Assembly: GCA_003149735.1 (NCBI GenBank)
Contig: QANA01000056.1
Location: forward strand, 47,157-81,773
Origin: Clostridiales bacterium
Lineage (GTDB): Bacteria; Bacillota_A; Clostridia; Christensenellales; Christensenellaceae
Direction of reading: 5' to 3'
Length of the DNA: 34,617 nt
The position numbers and the translations under genes are program-made. The stretch's first letter is position 1. The number at the start of each line of letters is the position of its first letter. Positions 1 through 8,520 of the stretch are shown one piece after another. The notes beneath the pieces are model-generated. The model did not search any database and had not been told where the DNA came from. It worked only from the letters and a program-made list of their open reading frames with translations.

Positions 1-1350
1 TTCTGGTTTGCCATTTTGGGATTGCATAAGTTGGGGGCAATCGCAATTCCGGCAACCAACCAGCTGCAGCAAAAGGATTTTACTTATCGTTTTGAAGCGG
101 CGGGCATCAGCGCAATCCTGTGCACAGCAGATGGCCAAACGGCAGAACAGGTGGATCTGGCGATCGCAGAGTGCGGGGATTTGATCCAGCAGAAGATTCT
201 GGTCGGGGGGACACGCCCGGGTTGGCATAATTTCGATGAAGAATATAAAATGTATCGCAGCCGTTTTGAACTTCCGGAGGGGGAGAAACGCCCGGAAGGA
301 GAAGACCTGATGCTGATGTTCTTTACTTCGGGTACTACCGGATATCCCAAGATTGCAGCACATAACTATAAGTACCCGCTGGGGCATTTTGTGACTGCAA
401 AGTATTGGCATTGTGTCAATCCGGATGGCTTGCATCTGACCATTTCGGATACCGGATGGGCCAAGGCATTGTGGGGCAAACTGTATGGCCAGTGGCTGTG
501 CGAAGCGGCAGTTTTTGTCTATAACTTTGATCGATTTGATGCCCATGATATTTTGCCGATGTTTGCAAAATATCACATTACTACTTTCTGTGCACCTCCT
601 ACGATGTATCGCTTCATGATCAAAGAGGATCTGGCAAAATTCGATCTTAGCTCCATTGAACATGCGACGATTGCCGGAGAAGCGCTCAATCCGGAAGTGT
701 TCCATCAGTTCAAAAAAGCGACTGGTCTTTCTTTGATGGAGGGCTTTGGACAATCCGAGACGACAATAGCCATCGGCAACCTGGTAGGGATGAAACCCAA
801 GGTCGGCTCCATGGGAAAACCGGTGCCGCTGTATGATATCGATTTGCTGACCGGAGATGGCAGCAGTGCCGAAGTGGGTGAAGTAGGAGAGATTGTTATC
901 CGCACAGCGGATCATATCCCCTGCGGCCTGTTCCGTGGATACTATCGGGCACAGGATAAGACCGATGAAAGCTGGCATGACGGCTATTATCATACCGGGG
1001 ACACGGCCTGGAGAGATGAGGACGGCTACTACTGGTATGTCGGCCGCGTGGATGATCTGATCAAATCGTCCGGTTATCGTATCGGACCGTTTGAAATTGA
1101 AAGCGTGATTATGGAACTTCCCTATGTGTTGGAATGCGGCGTATCTCCGGCTCCGGATCCCATTCGAGGGCAGGTGGTTAAGGCAAGTATTGTACTGACC
1201 AAGGGAACGGAAGGAACGGATGCGCTCAAAAAAGAGATACAGAACTATGTCAAACAGCGTACTGCACCTTACAAATATCCGCGCATTGTGGAATTCCGTA
1301 CAGAATTGCCTAAGACGACCAGCGGAAAGATCATCCGCAATCAATTGTAA
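1..1350 (+). CDS. Acyl-CoA synthetase (AMP-binding, adenylate-forming family), 5' end outside window
   Basis: This enzyme activates a carboxylic acid with ATP to an acyl-adenylate and then to an acyl-CoA in the cytoplasm. The reading frame is open to the first base of the window (it begins FWFAILGLHK), so the N-terminal part of the usual ~550-residue protein is missing here. Visible family motifs are the phosphate-binding FFTSGTTGYPK segment, the GFGQSETT segment, the YHTGDTAWRDEDGYYWYVGR hinge region and the C-terminal PKTTSGKIIR, whose lysine is the one expected to catalyse adenylation. It resembles acetyl/medium-chain acyl-CoA synthetases, but the substrate cannot be read from the sequence. 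A hairpin terminator follows the stop codon. Confidence 0.9.
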   Translation, partial: FWFAILGLHKLGAIAIPATNQLQQKDFTYRFEAAGISAILCTADGQTAEQVDLAIAECGDLIQQKILVGGTRPGWHNFDEEYKMYRSRFELPEGEKRPEGEDLMLMFFTSGTTGYPKIAAHNYKYPLGHFVTAKYWHCVNPDGLHLTISDTGWAKALWGKLYGQWLCEAAVFVYNFDRFDAHDILPMFAKYHITTFCAPPTMYRFMIKEDLAKFDLSSIEHATIAGEALNPEVFHQFKKATGLSLMEGFGQSETTIAIGNLVGMKPKVGSMGKPVPLYDIDLLTGDGSSAEVGEVGEIVIRTADHIPCGLFRGYYRAQDKTDESWHDGYYHTGDTAWRDEDGYYWYVGRVDDLIKSSGYRIGPFEIESVIMELPYVLECGVSPAPDPIRGQVVKASIVLTKGTEGTDALKKEIQNYVKQRTAPYKYPRIVEFRTELPKTTSGKIIRNQL

Positions 1351-1356
1351 AAGCGT

Positions 1357-1397
1357 AAATCCCCTGTATGTTTCGGCACAGGGGATTTATGATTTTT
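1357..1397. terminator. Rho-independent terminator, probably bidirectional
   Basis: An 11-bp perfect stem (AAATCCCCTGT at 1357-1367, ACAGGGGATTT at 1378-1388) with a 10-nt loop is followed by a short T-rich stretch (GATTTTTC). It lies between the convergent acyl-CoA synthetase gene and the DUF4363 gene and could serve both; on the minus strand the trailing sequence is ACGCTTTT. Confidence 0.75.
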
Positions 1398-1777
1398 CAG
1401 AAGATATTGCCGAGAGAAAGCACATCGGCTTTTGTAAGATGGGAAAACAAGTAATCCAGTTGCTGAAAACTATACAGAGTTTCGATGTCATCTTCTCCCT
1501 GCAGCAGCACCTGCAGGTGAAACAGTTCTAGATAGATATCATCCAGCTGCTGATGCGGCAGCAACAAAGAAAGAAGGAAGGCACGATTCTCCCAATCTGC
1601 ATATAAGTGACTATAGGCATTCAACATTTGCACGGAATCTGTTTCTTTGTAGTACTGCCGTATCTGGGTGAGCAAAGTGCGTAAGGACTGGGAGGTGCGC
1701 TTTAGATACCAAGCCTGAAATATACACCCACCAATGAGCAGTAGACAGATAAGCAAAAGGAAAATGTTTCTAAGCAT
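1397..1777 (-). CDS. DUF4363 family membrane-anchored protein
   Basis: A 126-residue protein with one N-terminal membrane helix (about residues 4-24) followed by a helical domain. It ends in LSLGNIF, very close to the SLENIF-type ending that marks DUF4363. The family has no established biochemical role, but it is usually encoded next to a DUF421 (YetF-like) protein, as here. The start chosen is the ATG at 1777, which overlaps the end of the DUF421 gene by 8 nt (ATGCTTAG), so the two are probably translationally coupled. Longer in-frame starts lie inside the DUF421 gene and add no family-like sequence. It is likely an accessory subunit of the DUF421 protein (inference from gene order). Confidence 0.8.
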   Translation of the reverse strand: MLRNIFLLLICLLLIGGCIFQAWYLKRTSQSLRTLLTQIRQYYKETDSVQMLNAYSHLYADWENRAFLLSLLLPHQQLDDIYLELFHLQVLLQGEDDIETLYSFQQLDYLFSHLTKADVLSLGNIF

Positions 1778-2486
1778 CAAAATATCCTTTCTGCAATTGT
1801 GCCGTATGGGTATGGCCAGCTTTATCCTGCAAAAAAACTTCACCATTATCTGAAACTGTGAGTAATAAAATTTCGCGCGGTGAGCGATAGCCCAGGCCAA
1901 TGATAAATTTCTTCAGTTTTATGGGATCGGTCCGTAAATTGGAGAGGCCGGAAGTGTTGAAGCGCCCATCCAACAATACGGCTGAATAAAAACTGGGATC
2001 GGTGGCAGATATGCCCATTTGTTTTGGTGTCAGTGGCGCTTGGCTGGCATAGGGAAGTACAGAAAGCTGACCGTTGGTTTCTAAAACGGCATAATGAATA
2101 CTACTGATATCTGTTTGCCCCGATATCCGGAGCTGTTCCATCAAATCGTTGAGATTATAGCCTATTTTTTTGATTTCACTATACAATATTTTTCCATTGT
2201 GAATTAGAATGCTGGGTTTTCCACACATGAAAACACGCATGACTTTGCTTTTTAGACACAGATAGTTGATCAAAGCATAGAGTAATAGCAAAGTGATTGC
2301 GGGAATGAATCCATAGATGAGCGGCGTACCAGGGTCATCCATAGGAGTTGCGGCAACTTCGGCGATAAGCAGGGTAACCACAATTTCGTAGGGCTGAAGT
2401 TGCCCTGCCTGTTTTTGCCCCATAATGCGCAACGCGAAGAATAGAATAATATATATAATGGAAGTTTTTAAAATAATATTAATCAT
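1770..2486 (-). CDS. DUF421 / YetF-like membrane protein
   Basis: A 238-residue protein of the YetF family. It has three N-terminal membrane helices (about residues 1-20, 30-50 and 55-75), including the family segment ALRIMGQKQAGQLQPYEIVV. A cytosolic domain follows with the usual GKPSILIHNGKI and LNDLMEQLRISG segments. Family members are small inner-membrane proteins linked to spore coat or membrane physiology, with no firm reaction known. The start at 2486 has a strong ribosome site (GGAAAGGAG) 7 nt upstream; a further 23 codons are open upstream but lie across the promoter region. It is co-transcribed with the DUF4363 gene and divergent from a lipoprotein gene. Confidence 0.88.
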   Translation of the reverse strand: MINIILKTSIIYIILFFALRIMGQKQAGQLQPYEIVVTLLIAEVAATPMDDPGTPLIYGFIPAITLLLLYALINYLCLKSKVMRVFMCGKPSILIHNGKILYSEIKKIGYNLNDLMEQLRISGQTDISSIHYAVLETNGQLSVLPYASQAPLTPKQMGISATDPSFYSAVLLDGRFNTSGLSNLRTDPIKLKKFIIGLGYRSPREILLLTVSDNGEVFLQDKAGHTHTAQLQKGYFDA

Positions 2487-2564
2487 GCGATGCTCCTTTC
2501 CGAATATAGTCTGCTGAAAAAGTTTATGGAATATACATAATTTGGCACGCGGCATATATTGAGA

Positions 2565-2592
2565 TTGACATCAAAATGCGATAAGCTAAATA
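2565..2592 (+). promoter_or_regulatory. Candidate sigma-A-type promoter for the lipoprotein gene
   Basis: A perfect -35 hexamer TTGACA (2565-2570) is followed after 16 bp by TAAATA (2587-2592). It sits about 35 bp upstream of the GTG at 2628. This supports starting the lipoprotein there rather than at the upstream in-frame ATG at 2559. Confidence 0.5.
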
Positions 2593-2627
2593 GAAATCCG
2601 GTGCAGAGCACAAGGAGGAAAAACGGT

Positions 2628-3596
2628 GTGAAAAAAAGAGTGATAGGAGTCTTTTCTGTTGTACTCTTTCTGTTGGTGAGCTGTATGGGAGGGCAGAAGC
2701 AAAAAAGTCTGTATGAGATTAGTGAAGCATTGGTGGAGCAGTTATGGAATGTGGACTACCAGACGTTTTCCGCCGATGGAATCACTGCCCTGGCCAAAAA
2801 ATATTATGAAGCCTCCTATCTGGAATATTATCTGGAAGATGTAGATTATAATGCGGGTGTGCAGCATGTGGAAGAAACGCAGCTGATCAGTCGTTTGTTA
2901 TCATCAGAAAATGTGGGGGAGGAAAAGGAACAACTGGATGGAGTGGATTATACCATTCAAAAGTTGAAAGTCGAAGTGGCTGTTGAGCATTTTCGCCCGG
3001 AATATCCTGAACAGAATTATTTTGAGGAAGGAAAGACATATTGCCTGATCTATTATGTTTACTTTGTGGAGCAGGAAAACAATATGAAAATTTCCGGTTT
3101 TTCCTATCTGCCTGAGGATGGGGAAATGTTGCCGGCAGCGCACCGGCAGAAATTGACGCAAATGCAAAAAGAGGAGATCCTTTCTATCAGCAACAATTAT
3201 TTGGCAGTGCGGTATCAATTGAACGGGGCGGATTTTTCTGCACAACAGGCATGGGAATTTTATCAGCAGAATTTGAGCAGCGAATTTTTAGCGCGGGATG
3301 AAATTACGCAGGAGACCTTGCAGGAAATGGCACAGGAATATGCGCGGTATGGTGTGCAAATTCGGCTGACCGATAAAATGCTGGAGGCAGGAGACAGTAA
3401 GACCCTGATCTATGATGGCTATACAGCCGAGTATTATTACTGGGTAAAAGCAGAATATACTTATAAAATTACGGCCAGAGATGAAAAATTTTTTTCAATA
3501 AAAGGAATTGGGGCAACAGCTTCTCTGACTGAAATGATGTATTTTGCTCAGCAAGAGGATGGCAGTTTTCGTATGGTATTTGCCGAATACCTTTAA
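2628..3596 (+). CDS. Putative lipoprotein of unknown function
   Basis: A 322-residue secreted protein. The N-terminus (VKKRVIGVFSVVLFLLVSC) is a type II signal peptide with a lipobox-like LVSC, so the mature protein would be lipid-anchored on the outer face of the membrane at the cysteine near residue 19. The rest is acidic and rich in Tyr and Glu, with no motif I recognise. Two stretches with aromatic-rich strands (about residues 120-160 and 260-320) could be NTF2-like or similar folds, but this is a guess. The GTG start at 2628 has AAGGAGG 8-15 nt upstream; the upstream extension to 2559 would bury the signal peptide. It is divergent from the DUF421 operon. Confidence 0.75.
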   Translation: MKKRVIGVFSVVLFLLVSCMGGQKQKSLYEISEALVEQLWNVDYQTFSADGITALAKKYYEASYLEYYLEDVDYNAGVQHVEETQLISRLLSSENVGEEKEQLDGVDYTIQKLKVEVAVEHFRPEYPEQNYFEEGKTYCLIYYVYFVEQENNMKISGFSYLPEDGEMLPAAHRQKLTQMQKEEILSISNNYLAVRYQLNGADFSAQQAWEFYQQNLSSEFLARDEITQETLQEMAQEYARYGVQIRLTDKMLEAGDSKTLIYDGYTAEYYYWVKAEYTYKITARDEKFFSIKGIGATASLTEMMYFAQQEDGSFRMVFAEYL

Positions 3597-3603
3597 GAAT
3601 GGC

Positions 3604-3637
3604 TTGATTAAAGTGGACGTACGGAATAAAATATAAT
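3604..3637 (+). promoter_or_regulatory. Weak promoter candidate upstream of the Spo0E-like gene
   Basis: A perfect -10 hexamer TATAAT (3632-3637) lies 53 bp before the start at 3690. The only -35-like element is TTGATT at 3604-3609, with a 22-bp spacer that is too long, so the call rests mainly on the -10 box. Confidence 0.3.
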
Positions 3638-3689
3638 TAGGAAAATCTCATCTGCCGCTTAAACAGAGCGCAGATTCGGAGGATTCAGG

Positions 3690-3929
3690 ATGAAGAAACA
3701 GGAGCATGCCCGGCAGACTCTGAGCAAGCAGGAAGAGGCTTTGCAGCAGGAAATTGAAAAGCTCAATCAATTGGCGGAAGAAGCACTGCGACAAGGACGC
3801 CCGTTGGCAGAGGATGAGCGTTTGTTGCGGCAAAGCAGGCGAACGGATGAAGTTATTTTGAGTATTCAGCAGCTGCAAAGTATGCTGGAAGAATATGATC
3901 GGGAAAACGGACCGCAAACGGAAAAATAG
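3690..3929 (+). CDS. Small helical protein, possible Spo0E-like aspartyl-phosphate phosphatase
   Basis: A 79-residue, highly charged, fully helical protein with GGAGG 8 nt before the ATG. Its middle part has the layout of Spo0E-type phosphatases: a helix (IEKLNQLAEEALRQG), a turn (RPLAEDERLL) and then SRRTDEVI where the family has SQELDKLI. The serine and the catalytic-type aspartate are kept with the correct spacing, but the centre of the signature differs. Spo0E proteins remove phosphate from the sporulation regulator Spo0A. If the similarity is superficial, this is simply a small coiled-coil protein. It is followed after 56 nt by cdaA on the same strand. Confidence 0.5.
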   Translation: MKKQEHARQTLSKQEEALQQEIEKLNQLAEEALRQGRPLAEDERLLRQSRRTDEVILSIQQLQSMLEEYDRENGPQTEK

Positions 3930-3985
3930 ATGCCAGTTCACTTGCTGGCAGATGGGCAGGACTGACGGAGGAAAAAGAAGATATT

Positions 3986-4825
3986 ATGGGATTAACTGAA
4001 ATATTTGAGAAAATTTCAAATGTCAACCTGAACTTTACCATATTGGATGCAATTGATATTCTGTTGTTAACGGCAACAATTTATGGCTTGCTTCGGCTTA
4101 CTCAAAAAACCAGAGCGTCGCAGGTTCTCAAGGGCTTAGGCATTTTTATTGTTCTTACCCAACTGTGTAAGTTAATAGGGCTTTCTGCAATGTCTTGGGC
4201 ATTGAATCTGCTGATTGAGGCAGGCGTGATTATCATAGTTGTAATCTTTCAGCCGGAAATACGAAGAGCATTGGAGCGCGTAGGCCGCAATAAAATTTTC
4301 AGCATGGTAGGCGGCGGAGAAGTTAAGGATTACAGCCGGGAGATCGAGGAGATTGAGCGGGCTGTGCTGGATATGTCCAAACATAAAGTAGGGGCTTTGA
4401 TTGTATTTGAAAACCATACCGGGCTGAATGACGTCATTGAAAGCGGACATATTGTGGATGCCCGCATTACCAGCGAACTGTTGGAAAATATTTTCTTTCA
4501 TAATGCTCCTTTACATGACGGTGCAATGATTATCAAAGGAGATCGGATTGTAGCGGCTGGTTGTTTTTTGCCTTTGAGTGACAATCGCAGCTTGTCTTCT
4601 GAATTGGGAACACGGCATCGGGCGGCATTGGGCATTTCAGAAGTGTCGGATGCGCGGATTATTGTAGTCTCAGAAGAGAATGGGGTCATTTCACTGGCAC
4701 ACGAAGGAACACTGGTCAGATATCTGGATATAAAATCTCTCCATGAGGTATTGGAAGAGATCTATCATGTGCAGGATCGTTCCAGCAAACGCATTCGCGG
4801 AAAGGTTTGGAATAAAAATGGCTAA
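3986..4825 (+). CDS. cdaA: Diadenylate cyclase CdaA (c-di-AMP synthase)
   Basis: This membrane enzyme makes cyclic di-AMP from two ATP. The 279-residue protein has three N-terminal membrane helices (about residues 15-85) and then a DisA_N cyclase domain with both signature motifs: LHDGAMII (the DGA motif) and GTRHRAALG (the RHR motif). Length and order match the CdaA/YbbP family. c-di-AMP controls potassium and osmolyte uptake and cell-wall homeostasis. The gene overlaps cdaR by 8 nt. The glmM gene that often follows cdaR is not next here. The ribosome site GGAGGA is about 13 nt from the ATG, slightly long. Confidence 0.95.
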   Translation: MGLTEIFEKISNVNLNFTILDAIDILLLTATIYGLLRLTQKTRASQVLKGLGIFIVLTQLCKLIGLSAMSWALNLLIEAGVIIIVVIFQPEIRRALERVGRNKIFSMVGGGEVKDYSREIEEIERAVLDMSKHKVGALIVFENHTGLNDVIESGHIVDARITSELLENIFFHNAPLHDGAMIIKGDRIVAAGCFLPLSDNRSLSSELGTRHRAALGISEVSDARIIVVSEENGVISLAHEGTLVRYLDIKSLHEVLEEIYHVQDRSSKRIRGKVWNKNG

Positions 4826-6104
4826 AAAGATATTTTCTGATATTGGCAGATTTTTGAAATCGTTGGGAAGATACATTTTTGGATTTTTTAAGAAAAACTT
4901 CTGGCTGAAGTTAGCGTCATTGTTTTTCGCAATTTTTCTCTGGACCTATGTGATTGCCGATGAGAATCCGACACGGCAGATGTCTCTTAAAAATATTCCT
5001 GTGACTTATACGGGTATCAGCGAACTTTCGGAGCAGGGTTTGACGGTGGAGACGGATAAACTGATACATTCGGTAGACATCTCGATTTTGGCAGGACAGG
5101 ACAGCCATAAGAATATCAATGAGAATACGGTAAGCGCTTTTTTGGATTTTTCTCATATCAATGAACCCGGGACATATACCCTGGATGTGCAGGCGAGTAT
5201 TACAGTTGGGGGAGCTTCTGCCCGCAGCATTACGCCTGCAAATGTACAGGTAGAGGTGGAGGAATTGGTGGAACGGAAAATTCCGGTTACTTGTCAGCTG
5301 GAAGGAAATGCGGCAGAAGGATGTTATGTAGAAGAGCCGCAGCCGGAAGAAGCATATATTGTAATATCCGGTGCTAAAAGTAAAATTGAACAAGTGGCTC
5401 GAGCTGTAGCGACCATTTCCGTAGAAGGCCTTTCGGAAAGCACAGAAAACAGTTATATGGTGGAATTGTTTGATCTGGAAGGAAAGCGAGTGGAAATGAG
5501 TTCCATTAATGGGCAAATTCCTTCGGTGATTGTGCGCCTGAACGTGCTGCGTATTAAAACGATAGCGCTGGATGAGGAAGAGATCAAACGCAGCATTACA
5601 GATGTGAAGGAAGGTTATGAAGTGACCAATGTGACGCTCACACCTGCTGCAATAGAGGTTGTGGGAACAGAAGAGGTGTTGGCACAGCTGGAATCGCTTT
5701 CTATCAAAACTGTTTCGGCGGAAAATGCAGATCAGGGGAAAATACTCATTGCAGAGCTGCAGCCCATTGAAGGAATCCGGTTTCTTTCCGGAAACAGTAT
5801 TTCCATTTATGCACAGATCAGTGAAAAGACTATGGAGAAACATTTTGAAAACGTGGTGATCAGTGCGGTGAATGCCAATAGCAATTTTAAAATCACTTTT
5901 TCTGTAACGCATACGGATATTACCGTGACCGGAGGCATTTCTGCTATGACGGACATTACGCGTCGGGATCTACAGGTATATATCGACTTGGCCGGTCTCT
6001 CTTCCGGAACCTATGTATTGCCTGTAAAGGTAGAGGAACTGGCAGGAATCAACTCTTCTGAGATTGTAATAAAAAATCCGAGTGTGACAGTGGTAATCGA
6101 ATAG
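4818..6104 (+). CDS. cdaR: CdaA regulatory protein CdaR (YbbR-domain protein)
   Basis: A 428-residue membrane-anchored protein that binds CdaA and tunes c-di-AMP synthesis. One N-terminal membrane helix (about residues 25-45, FWLKLASLFFAIFLWTYVIA) is followed by four extracellular YbbR repeats of about 80-90 residues each, starting near residues 50, 145, 240 and 340. The SLKNIPV and VERKIPVT strand motifs of this family are visible. The start at 4818 (ATGGCTAA) overlaps the cdaA stop by 8 nt, pointing to translational coupling. A strong terminator follows the stop codon. Confidence 0.92.
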   Translation: MAKKIFSDIGRFLKSLGRYIFGFFKKNFWLKLASLFFAIFLWTYVIADENPTRQMSLKNIPVTYTGISELSEQGLTVETDKLIHSVDISILAGQDSHKNINENTVSAFLDFSHINEPGTYTLDVQASITVGGASARSITPANVQVEVEELVERKIPVTCQLEGNAAEGCYVEEPQPEEAYIVISGAKSKIEQVARAVATISVEGLSESTENSYMVELFDLEGKRVEMSSINGQIPSVIVRLNVLRIKTIALDEEEIKRSITDVKEGYEVTNVTLTPAAIEVVGTEEVLAQLESLSIKTVSAENADQGKILIAELQPIEGIRFLSGNSISIYAQISEKTMEKHFENVVISAVNANSNFKITFSVTHTDITVTGGISAMTDITRRDLQVYIDLAGLSSGTYVLPVKVEELAGINSSEIVIKNPSVTVVIE

Positions 6105-6119
6105 AGATAAGGAGTTGAG

Positions 6120-6154
6120 AGCCACTTTTGATTGTTGCCAAAAGTGGCTTTTTT
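6120..6154 (+). terminator. Rho-independent terminator or attenuator between cdaR and the FAD oxidoreductase
   Basis: An 11-bp perfect stem (AGCCACTTTTG at 6120-6130, CAAAAGTGGCT at 6139-6149) is followed by a run of six T (6149-6154). It terminates the cdaA-cdaR transcript. The next gene begins only 13-14 nt after the T run, so the hairpin also lies in, or just before, that gene's translation start region. Confidence 0.85.
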
Positions 6155-6166
6155 GTGAAACAAGGC

Positions 6167-7750
6167 ATGAAAAAATTTATAGTGCGGGAATTGGCTGCCC
6201 ATGTGCGGGAAAACGAACGGTCTCTGCCGGGATTGGCTGCTAAAAAATTAAATATTCGTCCGGAGGAAATACAAGCTTGGGGGATTGTGCGCAAATCATT
6301 GGATGCTCGCAAAAAGGATAATCTGCAGTATAAGTATACTTTGTGGGTAGAGCCGGAAATGAAAGCTGTCTCCAGGCTGGAAAAAAAGGGTTGGGAACTT
6401 TATCAAACTCCACAACAGGAACAAGTGCATCCGGGGACAAATCAAATTAAAGGACGCATTGTGGTAGTGGGTGCCGGACCGTGCGGATTATTTGCTGCCT
6501 ATATTTTGGCACAAAATGGGTATCATCCGCTTTTGATTGAACGCGGTAAAGCGATTGAACAGAGGGAAAAGGATTTCGATTTGCTGCAGCGGGAAGGAGC
6601 GTTGAATCCGGAAAGCAATGCCTGCTTTGGAGAAGGTGGCGCAGGCGCCTTTTCTGATGGAAAGCTGACGGCACGCAATAAAGATCCGCATAGTGCGCAG
6701 GTTATGTCTATTTTCATTGCGCATGGTGCTTCAGAGGAAATTGCTTATTACGCAAAACCTCATTTGGGAACAGATCATATCCGCAGGATCATTGCTTCCA
6801 TGCGCCGGGAAATTTTGGAAAAAGGCGGAGAAATTCTGTTTGAAACGCGCCTGGAGCGATTGATTCAGCAAAACGGTGCTTTAACGGGTATTGTGTATTC
6901 CCAGCAGGGTATACAGACCCAGATAGATTGTAATGCCTGTATTCTGGCTATAGGGCATAGTGCACGGGATACGTTTTCCATGCTGCAGGAAGCAGGGCTG
7001 ATTTTGCAACCAAAACCTTTTGCTATGGGCGTGCGTATTGAGCACCGCCGGGAATTGATTGATCAATGGCAATACGGAAAGTTTGCAGAAGAATTGGGAG
7101 CGGCGGAATATACGTTGAAAGCGCAAGTGCAGGGCAAAGGAGTTTATTCTTTTTGCATGTGCCCGGGTGGAGAAGTCATCTGTTCGGCTACGCAACCGGG
7201 GCATACGGCAGTCAATGGAATGAGCTGGCATGATCGGAATCAGCCGTATTCCAACAGCGCTATTGTGGTAAGCGTGGGAACGGAAGATATGCCGGCAGGA
7301 GTATTGGGTGGCATAGCGCTTCAGCAGCAGTTGGAGCGGGCTGCTTATCAGATGGCAGGCGGCTACGGCGCACCGGCGCAGACGTATCGGGATTTTATAG
7401 ACGGAAGAGCCAGCAAAAAACTGCCAACCAACAGTTATCGCCCCTATACGGTAGGAGCAGATTTATCTGCTTGTTTACCAGGGTTTATCCGCAATGGAAT
7501 TATTGGCGCTGCGAGGCATTTTGAAGGCGCGATTCCGGGATTTATACAACAAGGGTTAATGATCGGTGTGGAAACGCGCACCTCTTCGCCGGTGCGCATT
7601 ATGCGCAATGAACAAATGTGTTCCAATCTTGAGGGACTGTATCCCGGCGGAGAGGGGGCAGGTTATGCCGGTGGTATTATGTCGGCTGCGATCGACGGGA
7701 TTAAGCTGGCGAATCAGTTGATACGCACATTCCAGCGCCCTATTCCATGA
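6167..7750 (+). CDS. FAD-dependent oxidoreductase (COG2509-type, NAD(FAD)-utilising dehydrogenase)
   Basis: A 527-residue flavoprotein. After an N-terminal domain of about 90 residues comes the FAD-binding Rossmann motif VVVGAGPCGLFAAY (about residues 96-109). ACFGEGGAGAFSDGKL follows, and near the C-terminus GLYPGGEGAGYAGGIMSAAIDG, the second FAD contact. The family is widespread in Firmicutes; its substrate is not established. The start at 6167 (MKKFIVRELAAH) lines up with the usual family N-terminus. However, the only good ribosome site (AAGGAG, 6109-6114) lies upstream of the terminator hairpin, nearer to a TTG at 6128 that would add 13 residues. The start is therefore uncertain. The next gene begins 12 nt downstream. 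Confidence 0.85.
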   Translation: MKKFIVRELAAHVRENERSLPGLAAKKLNIRPEEIQAWGIVRKSLDARKKDNLQYKYTLWVEPEMKAVSRLEKKGWELYQTPQQEQVHPGTNQIKGRIVVVGAGPCGLFAAYILAQNGYHPLLIERGKAIEQREKDFDLLQREGALNPESNACFGEGGAGAFSDGKLTARNKDPHSAQVMSIFIAHGASEEIAYYAKPHLGTDHIRRIIASMRREILEKGGEILFETRLERLIQQNGALTGIVYSQQGIQTQIDCNACILAIGHSARDTFSMLQEAGLILQPKPFAMGVRIEHRRELIDQWQYGKFAEELGAAEYTLKAQVQGKGVYSFCMCPGGEVICSATQPGHTAVNGMSWHDRNQPYSNSAIVVSVGTEDMPAGVLGGIALQQQLERAAYQMAGGYGAPAQTYRDFIDGRASKKLPTNSYRPYTVGADLSACLPGFIRNGIIGAARHFEGAIPGFIQQGLMIGVETRTSSPVRIMRNEQMCSNLEGLYPGGEGAGYAGGIMSAAIDGIKLANQLIRTFQRPIP

Positions 7751-7761
7751 GGAGGTAATAT

Positions 7762-8451
7762 ATGGAAAGACAGCCTGAATTTAAAAGATATACGGTACTG
7801 ATCGGAAATTTTGGCAGCGGAAAGACGGAGCTGGCACTCAATATGGTTTTGCAGGCAGCGAAGAAAGGTTCGGCGATGTTGGTGGATATGGATATTATCA
7901 ATCCGTATTTCAAATCGTCCAGCAAACAGGAAATGTTGGAAACAGCAGGCGTGAAGGTGATCAAACCAGAGTTTGCCAATACAACAATGGATGTTCCGAC
8001 TCTGCCGGCGGAAATATATGTTCCTTTTGACACAAAGCCGGAACGCGCCGTTTTTGATATTGGCGGAGACCCGGTTGGAGCAGCTGTATTGGGGCTGTTG
8101 CGGGATCATTTTGTGGCTAACTGTGAACAAAGCGAATTCTTGTTTGTGATCAATCCTTCCCGCCCCATGCAAGGAGATGCGGAATCGATTATTTCACTGT
8201 TAAGGGAAATTGAATTGCGTGCGTCGTGCCGGGTGACCGGCTTGATCTGCAATGGAAATCTGGCGCGGGAGACGGATCTCTCGACTGTGATGCATGGAGA
8301 AGCAGTTGCAGAAGAAGTTTCGGCGCGTACCGGCATTCCCATCAAATGCACGGCTATACGGGAAGATTTGGCAGAGGCTTATCCCGGAAAGCAGCCTTTG
8401 CTGCCGATCCATTTATATATGCGGCCTGCCTGGTTGGATGAGGTGCTGTGA
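7762..8451 (+). CDS. P-loop ATP-binding protein associated with oxoacid oxidoreductase genes
   Basis: A 229-residue protein with a Walker A motif near its N-terminus (GNFGSGKTE, about residues 15-23) and a Walker-B-like VDMDIINPY at about 42-50, in the style of MinD/CobQ-type P-loop ATPases. VFDIGGDPVGA would be the next nucleotide-contacting strand. GGAGG lies 6 nt upstream of the ATG, which is 11 nt after the FAD oxidoreductase stop, so the two genes are probably co-transcribed. It precedes the four-gene oxoacid:ferredoxin oxidoreductase cluster, an arrangement I recall from other Clostridia. A role in maturation or regulation of that complex is inference only. Confidence 0.75.
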   Translation: MERQPEFKRYTVLIGNFGSGKTELALNMVLQAAKKGSAMLVDMDIINPYFKSSSKQEMLETAGVKVIKPEFANTTMDVPTLPAEIYVPFDTKPERAVFDIGGDPVGAAVLGLLRDHFVANCEQSEFLFVINPSRPMQGDAESIISLLREIELRASCRVTGLICNGNLARETDLSTVMHGEAVAEEVSARTGIPIKCTAIREDLAEAYPGKQPLLPIHLYMRPAWLDEVL

Positions 8452-8488
8452 AAGACGAATTTTGGTAAAAAATGTTGATTCTGTCCCG

Positions 8489-8517
8489 TTTACAGATGGG
8501 GCGAATTATGCTATTCT
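8489..8517 (+). promoter_or_regulatory. Promoter of the 2-oxoacid:ferredoxin oxidoreductase operon
   Basis: TTTACA (8489-8494), a 17-bp spacer and TATTCT (8512-8517) give a good sigma-A-type promoter in the 134-bp gap before the ferredoxin-subunit gene. A later TATAAT at 8552-8557 is an alternative -10 but lacks a -35 partner. Confidence 0.5.
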
Positions 8518-8520
8518 AAA

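Noticed and set aside
3931..3950. TGCCAG/CTGGCA hairpin between the Spo0E-like gene and cdaA as a terminator
   Set aside because: Short stem and no T tract; it may have no function.
4917..5912. 331-codon minus-strand ORF opposite cdaR
   Set aside because: Shadow of the YbbR repeats; no ribosome site and no domain.
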